Shown here: one piece after another, positions 16,427 through 24,321 of the stretch
Position numbering within the stretch: position 1 is the stretch's first letter
Layout of the letters: each line of letters starts with the position of its first letter
NCBI GenBank assembly: GCA_019244185.1
Contig: JAFATB010000019.1
Coordinates: forward strand, 248,001-312,000
Length of the DNA: 64,000 nucleotides
Direction: 5' to 3'
DNA from: Acidobacteriota bacterium
GTDB taxonomy: Bacteria > Acidobacteriota > Thermoanaerobaculia > Gp7-AA8
The notes under the pieces: model-generated
The model's input: the letters and a program-made list of their open reading frames with translations, nothing else
The model's database searches: none
What the model was told of the DNA's origin: nothing
Position numbers and translations under genes: made by a program

Positions 16427-18936
16427 GTCGCTTCGTCTCCCGCACGGAAGTACGGACTCAGAACGTCCTCGCATATTTTTGTGAGGACGGCCACCTTCGC
16501 CTCCCGAGCACCACTCGACCGATTGACCGACAAGTCAAAACTCACTTCGCGATCTCGCTCGTTCGGCCCGCGTATGTAGTCTGTCGCGAAGTGCAGCGCG
16601 CTAAACGACACGTCGTGATCCTCCATCCGGTTGTGTGTCGCTACGGCGTTCGCCATACGCGAAATTTCGTTGTCGATGGAGTTGGCGGTCAGCTTCGCTG
16701 AGAGATCCCGCTGGTTATAATCCTCCTCAAGGACTGTCGGTACCGACACATGACAACCGCTATCAAGGTGAGGGAACAGCGCCAGCACACCATTACGTGG
16801 CGCTGTGACCGCATGGACCACACGGTCGTGTTGCAATAACAAATACTCGGACGGGCAAAACATCCGCGAGTAGAGATCCTCCGGCGAAGTCAGCGCGCCG
16901 AGCTTTCCAACGTATAGCACTTCACGCGCGCCAAGCTCGCACACGGCACGCACGACTTCTTCGGAGATCGAGCCCCAGTAACTGTATCGAACGCCGAGCA
17001 GAGTTAAGAATCGCCCGCCGGGAAGCGAGTAACGATACGAGCCATAGTATGGCGTCTCGACCGGCGCTCGAACTTGTGTCGCCCAGCGCGCGTCATCGAG
17101 ATATTGCTTGATCGGCTCGACGTAGCCCAATAGTACGCTATCACCACCGTCAACAAGGTGCGCACCAAGTCCGGTTCTTGTCGGCAATCGCCTCTCAGCC
17201 AACGGATACCGAATTATGCTGATCCGCTCGTCGGCATGCGTCGTTTCTTCGAAGACAATATATCGAACGAGCGAGGCGTAATGCATGACGTAGTCGTGGC
17301 CGGGCGTGACGCACACGAGTAGTCCATCGGGCGCGCCCGGATTGCGACGTCGAAAGAACACTGGCCTGATGTGGTTGAATGCTTTGCTCTGGTGCGACTG
17401 TTCGCTTTCAAGCGGCACGAGGCTTCCCCAGCCATGCTGCACGGCCACCTGCGACACATCATCAGGAAAGACTCCGTGGACCTCTATCTGACCTCCGCGC
17501 GTTATTACGTCCTTGATGTCATCGGCCGGCACCTTGCGATGCACGTAGTCGTTCAGCGCACGATACATGGTGTGGTCGAGCGAGCGGCACACCGGCAAGC
17601 CGGACCATCCCTCAATAATTCGGTCGGCATACGCGGCCAATTCCGGACTTGCTGTCCCCGAGAACGCATACGCGCTGTCGGCCCCGGGAACATCGTCTGC
17701 GCTCGTCACGACGTTAGGCTGCGGCTCGGCGTCGAGGTAGCTCGTCCGGCGCGGCCCCGCCGGGACTGCAAACGTTGGCCCAAACAGGGCCAGTGGAAGG
17801 CCGCTTCTGATCGCGGCCGTTATGACGTCATTGTCGTTCGAACACTGCAGCTTCTGCCTAATCGTCTTCATGTGCGCCACTACTACTGCGCGCGCCAGAT
17901 TCGTATGAGTCGCGATTAGATCTGGCGATTGCAGGCTCAGCATGCCCTTCAGTACTTGGACTTCCTCGGACGACAACTGCTCGTTCCCGAACAGCGGCCC
18001 CAACGACAGTCCTTGTGCCGCGCCAGAGCCGAGCGCAGAGCGCGGCACCATGATCTGACCGGATATGTCGACGAAAAACCCTTGCAGGCCGATGCATCGC
18101 CCGCTTGCGTCGAACAGAGGCCGTTCCGTAACAAGAATGTCAGCCATCCGATCGACCATGATTTCTGTCTCTTGCACATTCACTCGCGGCGGCGCGTTGC
18201 CGGAGATCACTTGGCGATCACCCGCTTGAAAAAAAGGCGCGAGTGCGCGCCACGGCATGACATCGTCGGTTTTTCCGAGCATCGCCGCTGGGGAATCGAA
18301 ACCGGCGGCCTGCGCGTACCTCTCGTTGGCGGCGATATAACGGAGACTCGTGTCTTTTGCCCACGTATAGATGTCAGGGATATTCGCGGTGCCGGCGACA
18401 CCGAAGCTGTTCGGCACTCGGGCCACCAAGTGCGTTTCTGCGGACGGCTGCAACGTTGAACGGACTGCGGCGATCACCTGCTGAATTGCTTGTTCGCCGA
18501 TGTAATCCCGTTCGGCTTGCGTCAGATTCGGCGCGTTAGGCGCCAGATCAACATGGAGCGGGCTCGGCCACTTGGCAAGCACGATCTCTGGGATCCAGCG
18601 TGCACCGGCGGGCAGAATGAGTATTGGTGAGAGATCGCCTCGATCTACCCACCAGCGGACACTCCGATACAGGTCATCATCGGTGAATTCATGCATCGCA
18701 CCCGGCGTGCAGACCAGCAACCAAATGCAGGGGGTCCTGTCGCCTAGGTCGAGGACACCTCGTAGCGCCCTGGCAGCCGGCACGCCCGATCCAGGCCGGA
18801 CGGAGAGCACAAATGATTCTCTTGACGTGCCTCCGCTGACAACCACGGTGCGTCCTTGCAATGAATCATTAAGCCAGTCCGCTACTCGCTGACCATCATC
18901 CGCGCGATAGACGATGAAGACTGGCAATTCCAACAT
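16423..18936 (-). CDS. Multidomain TIR-like / PAS / LuxR-HTH / nucleoside-phosphorylase-like protein
   Basis: 837 residues. Residues 5-160 resemble a TIR fold: VFIVYRADDGQRVADWL opening strand-helix, IWLLVCTPGAM core strand, then YRSVRWWVDRG and PILILPAG. The usual catalytic Glu is not obvious. Residues 186-292 are a PAS domain (DIYTWAKDTSLRYIAANERY ... VTERPLFDASGRCIGLQGFF). Residues 320-380 match a LuxR/GerE HTH (LSSEEVQVLKGMLSLQSPDL ... VVAHMKTIRQKLQ). Residues about 600-830 look like a nucleoside phosphorylase fold: EVVRAVCELGAREVLYVGKL, VSVPTVLEED, and SIDNEISRMANAV where that family has a DMEtxxxA motif. Six bases separate it from the AurF-like gene; its stop overlaps the next start. 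A sensor-regulator or nucleotide-cleaving effector is plausible. Confidence 0.75.
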   Translation of the reverse strand: MLELPVFIVYRADDGQRVADWLNDSLQGRTVVVSGGTSRESFVLSVRPGSGVPAARALRGVLDLGDRTPCIWLLVCTPGAMHEFTDDDLYRSVRWWVDRGDLSPILILPAGARWIPEIVLAKWPSPLHVDLAPNAPNLTQAERDYIGEQAIQQVIAAVRSTLQPSAETHLVARVPNSFGVAGTANIPDIYTWAKDTSLRYIAANERYAQAAGFDSPAAMLGKTDDVMPWRALAPFFQAGDRQVISGNAPPRVNVQETEIMVDRMADILVTERPLFDASGRCIGLQGFFVDISGQIMVPRSALGSGAAQGLSLGPLFGNEQLSSEEVQVLKGMLSLQSPDLIATHTNLARAVVVAHMKTIRQKLQCSNDNDVITAAIRSGLPLALFGPTFAVPAGPRRTSYLDAEPQPNVVTSADDVPGADSAYAFSGTASPELAAYADRIIEGWSGLPVCRSLDHTMYRALNDYVHRKVPADDIKDVITRGGQIEVHGVFPDDVSQVAVQHGWGSLVPLESEQSHQSKAFNHIRPVFFRRRNPGAPDGLLVCVTPGHDYVMHYASLVRYIVFEETTHADERISIIRYPLAERRLPTRTGLGAHLVDGGDSVLLGYVEPIKQYLDDARWATQVRAPVETPYYGSYRYSLPGGRFLTLLGVRYSYWGSISEEVVRAVCELGAREVLYVGKLGALTSPEDLYSRMFCPSEYLLLQHDRVVHAVTAPRNGVLALFPHLDSGCHVSVPTVLEEDYNQRDLSAKLTANSIDNEISRMANAVATHNRMEDHDVSFSALHFATDYIRGPNERDREVSFDLSVNRSSGAREAKVAVLTKICEDVLSPYFRAGDEAT

Positions 18937-18942
18937 ACGGTC

Positions 18943-19887
18943 TCACCGCGCGGCCATCTCTTCGTGAAGCCTTGCTCGCTCAGCGGTCAACGCCGCAGCG
19001 AAGGACACGTACTGGTCGACACCCAGGTCGCTGAGAAACGACCACGTTGGACGCGCGGAGACCTGTAGCTCCTCTATCTGTACGTCCTCCGTGTATAGCG
19101 AGTGAACCAACGATTCACTCTCCGCCGGTGTGCGGCCTGTCGCCTGCGCGAAATACCTGGATAGCCTTTCGACGTCAGGCAGGTTGCGAGCGATGGCCGA
19201 TGCCGTGAAGGCTTTGGCAGCAGCGGCGCGCGCACCCTCGTCAAATTCTTCCCAGAGCCACCGGCCGAGCGCCTTGAACTGTGACGCGTGAATCGATTCA
19301 TCGTCTGCGTGCGTTCGGCATATTGTGCGCACCGATTCGGCCAGGCGACTATCGCCGGCAAACTTGCCAAGCTCAATCGAGATGCGCGTCTCCGTGACAA
19401 CACCGTTAAGCACTGTCACGATCTCACGCTGCGAGGCATCCGGCTCCTGGGAGCGCTGGCTTGCAAGCCGTCGTAAGAACAACGGCCCGGTGCGGTCAGG
19501 TGGGCGACCTAATCCAAACTGCGATCGAAGATCGGTAAGAAAGCGTTGGGACTGCTCGGCGTGAAAGCCTTCATCTGTTGCCAACCGGTACAGATCTTGT
19601 TCAGCGCGTTCAGGGATGTCGTACGGCAAACGTCGCACCGACGCGATGGCGGGAATCACCAGACAGTGTTCAACTTCAACGGTGTCTTCCAGGAACCCAC
19701 AGAAACACGCTGCTCCGAAGCGTCGGCTTTCATCGATGGAGCTGAAGTGGGGCTCGAGCAACGTATTCGGTGGATAGTAAATGTCGCCCGTGTCGACGCG
19801 AGGCCGCGGCAGTTCCTGCGATAGCAGTGAAGGCGTTCTCCCGGCACTCTCGTATGTGCTGTATCGTGGGTAGCTCGTGCTGGGCAT
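18943..19887 (-). CDS. AurF-like non-heme diiron N-oxygenase
   Basis: 314 residues, ATG at 19887 with AGGAAG upstream. The metal-ligand set of AurF (p-aminobenzoate N-oxygenase: Glu101, Glu136, His139, Glu196, His223, Glu227, His230) is matched here at E71, E106, H109, E166, H193, E197, H200, all shifted by exactly 30 residues. Segments seen: EDTVEVEHC, ATDEGFHAEQS, VTETRIS, THADDESIH. The family oxidises amines to hydroxylamine, nitroso or nitro groups; some relatives act on other substrates. It sits between a MOSC protein and the TIR-PAS-LuxR-PNP protein in one operon (24 and 6 base gaps). The substrate is unknown. Confidence 0.88.
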   Translation of the reverse strand: MPSTSYPRYSTYESAGRTPSLLSQELPRPRVDTGDIYYPPNTLLEPHFSSIDESRRFGAACFCGFLEDTVEVEHCLVIPAIASVRRLPYDIPERAEQDLYRLATDEGFHAEQSQRFLTDLRSQFGLGRPPDRTGPLFLRRLASQRSQEPDASQREIVTVLNGVVTETRISIELGKFAGDSRLAESVRTICRTHADDESIHASQFKALGRWLWEEFDEGARAAAAKAFTASAIARNLPDVERLSRYFAQATGRTPAESESLVHSLYTEDVQIEELQVSARPTWSFLSDLGVDQYVSFAAALTAERARLHEEMAAR

Positions 19888-19911
19888 GATGCAGCTTCCT
19901 AAATTCGACGA

Positions 19912-20721
19912 CTAAGGATTCACGCCGACCTTATCGTCCAATCGAAGTTGATCGCCTACGTTGACGTGCTTCCCGCCTTCGGACATGTCGAGTCGTGTAT
20001 TGACAGCGACCCGATAGTAGAGCGGCCCGAAACGTGCGCGCGTCGACCAGTCAGGAAGCGTTTCCAATCGCTTCGCGATGAAACGCTTTTCAAAGTCTGG
20101 CGTGGGCTGTCCAGTGATCGAGTCGCGCACCGGTACAACGCAGCGCTTGCAAGGCCCCACGCCATACAGGTGAACGTCGCCGAGGGAGAAGCCGACGTCG
20201 TCGCCGCGCTTGCCGAACAGCCGGTCTTCCCAGAACGCGGTGTCTGCGGATACTTCGACATTCGCTCTGAAGCGTCTTCTCGTTTCATCGAGATCTGACA
20301 ACGCATACCACGAGCTCATTTCGGCGATCGTCCCGGAGCTAATTACCGTTGGCCCCTGCGCATGCGAGTCGTCCGGAAATCCCGAATGCGTATCTCGTTT
20401 TATATGAACAGCCTTTGCGAGCGTGTCCGAGAACCACTCCTCTAAGACGGCCAGGTTTCCGACGAGATCGAATGTACGCGCCTCGGGAGAAGCGGGTGAT
20501 GTCAACGTAACGGCGAGGTTGGCGAGGTCGTACGTCGCCCTGATGTTATTCAGCCGCGCTTCGCTCTTGCCATTGATCCAGCGGTCGGCGTCGTCGTACA
20601 GCGCAAACTCGCGGTCGTGCTCCAGAGCGCCGCTGGGCAAGACAGCAGCAGCGTTGACGGAGATGCCATCAAGAGACTTGATCGGGAAGAGGACAATCTT
20701 GGAAACACGAATCTCCACCAT
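19912..20721 (-). CDS. MOSC-domain protein (mARC/YcbX-like molybdenum cofactor protein)
   Basis: 269 residues with GAGGAAG just ahead of the ATG. Residues 1-105 match the MOSC N-terminal beta-barrel (VSKIVLFPIKSLDGISVNAA ... HDREFALYDD). Residues about 110-265 match MOSC, including the GPCKRCVVPVRD motif with C191 and C194, equivalent to the PCxRC stretch of YcbX and mARC that holds the Mo-binding Cys. mARC-type enzymes reduce N-hydroxylated compounds, so pairing with an AurF-type N-oxygenase points to N-oxygen chemistry. First gene of the four-gene operon; the promoter must lie in 20722-20870. Confidence 0.88.
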   Translation of the reverse strand: MVEIRVSKIVLFPIKSLDGISVNAAAVLPSGALEHDREFALYDDADRWINGKSEARLNNIRATYDLANLAVTLTSPASPEARTFDLVGNLAVLEEWFSDTLAKAVHIKRDTHSGFPDDSHAQGPTVISSGTIAEMSSWYALSDLDETRRRFRANVEVSADTAFWEDRLFGKRGDDVGFSLGDVHLYGVGPCKRCVVPVRDSITGQPTPDFEKRFIAKRLETLPDWSTRARFGPLYYRVAVNTRLDMSEGGKHVNVGDQLRLDDKVGVNP

Positions 20722-21999
20722 AGCTTCCTCATGAAGACGCGGCTGCAGTCACCGATCTCTACTCTGTTATGGAGTGTCAGCAGCGACGGATTCCCTACCT
20801 CCTTGAACAAAAAATCGGAGATTCATTCGAGAACGCCTGTACGATGGGCTCTCGTCCGACGTCATGGTCGATGGCGATTCGAGGCCTCTCGCGGCCGCGA
20901 ACGCACGATCACGTGTCAGCTTGAATGGCAGCGGGATGCAGCAGAACGAGAGCGATTGTCCGCGAGTGGCACTGCGGAAACGACTGCTTGCGATAGCACG
21001 GAGAGCACAACGAAACTCGTGTACCGCTGTCGTGACGATAGCCGCTTGGAGGCATGCGAACTGGCTTCCGAGATGTGCTTGGGCGAAGCCACCACTCTTG
21101 ATCGCCGATGAATCAGGGAGAGTTCGCGTCTTCGAGGAGGGATGTGCTTGCGGCCAATTCGACATACCTGCTGCGACAATCTTGGTGCGCGATTCAAGGC
21201 CGAGCGGCATAGTCGAACTAGATGGACTGGACTCCGGGCAGTTGGCGTGCCTCGAAGCTGGAGATGGCGTCCGAAAGTTGCGAAGAGAATTAGCATGGCA
21301 AGTCGCCGAATCAAAGCGGGTTGAGGCGATACTTCGTTAGTCTGATCCGGATCGAACCGCCGATGCCGCTCGTCGGCGGTTCAATGTCGCCAACTTCCGT
21401 GGTCCTTGCATCACTTTTTTTTGCGGCGGCGAGCGCGCCGGGCGATTCGCGGCCTCAACGTCACGCTCCGTGCGCATCTTCTTCAGCGTCTCGCGTTGAC
21501 CTGTGGGCAGATGCCCGGATGAGCCCCGAGAAGCGCAAGCCGAGACGCCCTTCGCGATTCGGCTGCCGTCGCGCGCGTGCTGGCGCACCCGCGGGGTTGG
21601 TGGAGGCGGAGGCGGTGGCTGGATGCCAACACTACCTGTGTGAAAACCGTCCGAGTTCTGCGCGAAAACCCGTCCCAATCCACCCGGCTTGACGCCGACT
21701 CGCGTAAGGAGAAACACTTGTAACAGTTGACGTTAGGCGAAACCAGTCGATCGCGCTTGTCGACACCTGAACTCCTCACTACTGAAGGTCGCTGCGTCAC
21801 GCCACAGCGAGCAGAGCGGTTCGAAAATCGTCTCGGATACCCCGCCAGGCGGGCGGCAACGTGCCGCTGCGCTGGTTGGCCCAGCCTTCTTCAGGGTTTT
21901 CATTCTGAAGATCGTGCGCTGCGAGACTCGGTCGAAGTAGAATGCGCGCCGCGCGGAATTTCGATTTCGCGTTTCTGCTTAGTGGATTGCGCTTCAGCC
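20722..21999. other. Sparse, probably decayed right end of the island
   Basis: No gene here is well supported. The best candidate is the + frame 20864-21340; its second half (RVRVFEEGCACGQFDIPAAT ... LRRELAWQVAESKRVEAIL) looks coding while its first half looks better in a neighbouring frame ending near 21111, as if a gene had suffered a frameshift around 21100. A 9-bp perfect hairpin (AACCGCCGA/TCGGCGGTT) lies at 21355-21381, followed 35 nt later by a run of T. Between 21400 and 21860 I see only short ORFs with poor codon use. A dispersed repeat lies at 21867-21896. Confidence 0.45.
21867..21896 (+). repeat. Dispersed 30-nt intergenic repeat, copy A
   Basis: The stretch starting CTGCGCTGGTTGGCCCAG and ending CTTCTTCAGGG recurs, inverted and with two mismatches, at 59232-59261; similarity continues weakly beyond. 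It resembles the conserved part of intergenic repeats tied to RAYT-type transposases, but no transposase is in the window. Confidence 0.55.
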
Positions 22000-22093
22000 G
22001 GAGAGATGGGTGAGTGGCTGAAACCAACGGTTTGCTAAACCGTCGTAGGGCCTTAAAGCTCTACCGAGGGTTCGAATCCCTCTCTCTCCGCCA
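22000..22093 (+). tRNA. tRNA-Ser (anticodon GCT)
   Basis: A 94-nt class II tRNA. Acceptor GGAGAGA (22000-22006) pairs with TCTCTCC (22083-22089), discriminator G and encoded CCA. Anticodon stem ACGGT/ACCGT encloses TTGCTAA, anticodon GCT. Long variable arm and T arm GAGGG-TTCGAAT-CCCTC are clear. It marks the right side of the accessory island; the opposite border is also a tRNA-Ser. Confidence 0.97.
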
Positions 22094-22120
22094 CCGGGCG
22101 CCAGATGCGCGGCGTTCCGC

Positions 22121-22159
22121 TTCTCAATTCTTCATTCTGCGTTCTGCATTCTTCATTCA
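22121..22159 (+). repeat. Heptad-periodic dispersed repeat, copy 1
   Basis: 39 nt identical, in inverted orientation, to 50861-50899. Read on the minus strand it is a run of 7-nt units GAATGAA, GAATGCA, GAACGCA, GAATGAA, GAATTGA. It overlaps the last codons and stop of the FAD/Rieske gene. Confidence 0.8.
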
Positions 22160-23655
22160 AGCTCCACCGGCGCCAGCGCCTCGCGTGCCGGTCCGTTCAA
22201 CACGTCTCCATCCGGCGTGAACCTCGACCCGTGGCACGGGCAGTCCCATGTGCGCTCGGCGACGTTCCACGCGACGTCGCACTTCATGTGCGTGCAGACG
22301 GGTGAGACGGCGTGCAGCGCGCCGCTCGGGTCCCGATACGCGGCGACTTTTTTGCCGTTGACCGAGAGAATTTTTGCCTCGCCGGCGCGGACGTCCGCGG
22401 TTTCTTTTCCTTCCACGTCGTGAGGCGTGAGGCGATCGGCAACGAGCCGCTTCGGGAACTCCATGTTCTCGGTGAGGAACTCGCGCACGGTCATGTGCGC
22501 GTGCACGCGGTTCGGGCGGAAGGTCTCCGCCCACGGGTTCTCGACGTCGGTCAGAAGATCGGTGCAGATCATCGCGCCGAGGGTGCCCATGGTCATGCCC
22601 TGGCCGGAGTAGCCGGTGGCGATGCAGAGATTGCCGGAGCGGCCGATGAGCGCGAGGCCGCCGTGCGGCTCGATGACCTGTCCCGACCAGCGGTAGCGCA
22701 CCGGACGCGCGCCGAACATCTCGCGCGCGTACGCTTCCACCTTCGCGAACGACGCCTCGGTGTCGTCGTTCTCGCCGACGCGGTGATCTTCGCCGCCGAC
22801 GATGAGAAACGTCCCGGAGTCGGTCTCCTGCCAGCGCGTGTAGTGATACGGATCGGCCGTATCCCAGAACAAACCGTCGGGATGCTCGCCGTCGACGGCC
22901 ATCGCGATCGCGTACGTGCGGTACGGCGCGGCTTTCGTCAGCACGACGGTGAAGCCGGAGATGGGGACGTTCGTGGCCATGATCGCGCCGCGGGCGCGGA
23001 CGGTGCCGCCTTCGCTCTCGATGATGCACGGCGTGCCGTCGTGCACGCCCGTCACCTGCGTGCGCTCGTAGATCTTGCCGCCGCGCGCCACGACCTGCGC
23101 CGCGAGACCGGCCAGGTACTCGCGCGGGTGGAACTGCGCCTGATCGCGGAAGACGACCGCGCCGCGCGTAGCGAATGGCAGCGGCACGTTGTCGGTCCAC
23201 TCGACGTCGAGCCCCGCCTCGCGCGCGGCGGCGAGCTCGTTTTTCAGCTCCCCGACGTACTTCCGCCTTTCCGTGTAGAGGTAGCCCGGCACTTTCCGGA
23301 AATGACACTCGATGGAATGGCGGGAGATCAGCTCCTCGATCTGCGCCATCGCCGCGCGGTTCGCATCGGCCACCGCCCGCGCCTCCTCCACGCTGTATTT
23401 GCGACGGAGGAAGTGATAGCGCGCGTCGACGGCGGCGGTGATGTGCGCGGTGGTGTTGCCCGTCTCGCCGCCGCCGATGACTTCCTTCTCCAGCACGGCC
23501 ACGGTCTGGCCGCGCTCGAGGAGCAGCAGCGCCGCGGTGAGGCCGGTGATGCCGGCGCCGATGACGGCCACGTCGACGTCGATTTCTCCGCGCAGAGGAT
23601 CGAAGCGCGGCGCGGCGGCGGTGGCGTCCCAGAGGGAAGTCGAACGTTGATGCAT
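22153..23655 (-). CDS. FAD-dependent oxidoreductase with C-terminal Rieske domain
   Basis: 500 residues; the ATG at 23655 is chosen for GGAAAGGA upstream, rather than the in-frame ATG at 23688. A DAO-type FAD domain starts with DVDVAVIGAGITGLTAALLL (dinucleotide-binding GxGxxG) and includes GYSGQGMTMGTLGAMI near residue 360. The last 100 residues are a Rieske [2Fe-2S] domain with CTHMKC and CPCHGSRF giving the Cys/His ligands. This fusion is common in soil bacteria and is annotated as glycine/D-amino-acid oxidase-like; it probably oxidises an amine or amino acid and passes electrons through the Rieske centre. The exact substrate is unknown. The final codons fall in a dispersed repeat. Confidence 0.9.
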   Translation of the reverse strand: MHQRSTSLWDATAAAPRFDPLRGEIDVDVAVIGAGITGLTAALLLLERGQTVAVLEKEVIGGGETGNTTAHITAAVDARYHFLRRKYSVEEARAVADANRAAMAQIEELISRHSIECHFRKVPGYLYTERRKYVGELKNELAAAREAGLDVEWTDNVPLPFATRGAVVFRDQAQFHPREYLAGLAAQVVARGGKIYERTQVTGVHDGTPCIIESEGGTVRARGAIMATNVPISGFTVVLTKAAPYRTYAIAMAVDGEHPDGLFWDTADPYHYTRWQETDSGTFLIVGGEDHRVGENDDTEASFAKVEAYAREMFGARPVRYRWSGQVIEPHGGLALIGRSGNLCIATGYSGQGMTMGTLGAMICTDLLTDVENPWAETFRPNRVHAHMTVREFLTENMEFPKRLVADRLTPHDVEGKETADVRAGEAKILSVNGKKVAAYRDPSGALHAVSPVCTHMKCDVAWNVAERTWDCPCHGSRFTPDGDVLNGPAREALAPVELE

Positions 23656-23824
23656 GCGATGGAATCCTTTCCGCGCGTCGCCGAGCAAGTTCTGTGCGCG
23701 CGCACGTTTTGCGCTAAATGCAAAGCGGGCCCGGCACGCTTCGTGCTCGGCCTTAAAGCCACCTCATGGAGGTGCCGGCAGTACCGAAACGACTGATTCT
23801 GCGAACCCGAAGGAGACACACCAA

Positions 23825-24277
23825 ATGGCAACGAGCAAGCGCGGTTTTGCGTCGATGGACGCGTTGAAGCAGCGCGAGATCGCCAGCAAGGGCGGTCGCG
23901 CCGCACACGCGAAAGGAACGGCCCACGAGTTCACGTCGGACGAGGCACGCGTCGCCGGCCGCAAGGGCGGCGAGGCGGTGAGCCGCGATCGCGCGCACAT
24001 GGCCGCGATCGGACGGGAAGGTGGCCACAGCCGTGGAGCGCGTGCACGCGCCGCCGCGGGCAGCGGCAACGACATCGCCAGCAGCAACGACTCGCAGCCG
24101 TTCGTCCGCCAAGCGAACGAAGAGCGCGGCGGCTTCGAATCCTCGAGCGGCGGCCGCGGCGCGGCGACCGGCGGCGGCTTCGGCTCGAACGAGCGCCCGG
24201 GAACCTCGCGTTCCGAACGCCCCAGCAACGACAACGCGAACGACGGCGGTCCGCTCTCGAATCGCGACCGCATCTGA
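23825..24277 (+). CDS. KGG-repeat stress-induced protein
   Basis: 150 residues; ATG at 23825 with GGAGAC nine bases upstream. The first 70 residues contain Gly/Lys-rich KGG-type repeats (IASKGGRAAHAKGTAHEF; VAGRKGGEAVS; IGREGGHSRGARA), as in Con-10/YciG/GsiB-type general stress proteins. The C-terminal half is low-complexity Gly/Ser/Asn/Arg and probably disordered. Expected cytoplasmic, induced by stress or stationary phase. A small CACCT/AGGTG hairpin lies in the 135-base leader. Confidence 0.85.
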   Translation: MATSKRGFASMDALKQREIASKGGRAAHAKGTAHEFTSDEARVAGRKGGEAVSRDRAHMAAIGREGGHSRGARARAAAGSGNDIASSNDSQPFVRQANEERGGFESSSGGRGAATGGGFGSNERPGTSRSERPSNDNANDGGPLSNRDRI

Positions 24278-24321
24278 CGAGTGCTTCCTGAGGGACGGGT
24301 CACGCGACTCGTCCCTCACCC

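Noticed and set aside
22000-22093. Second tRNA-Ser as a direct-repeat end of the island
   Set aside because: The two tRNAs share only the T-loop and part of the acceptor; not a duplicated att site.
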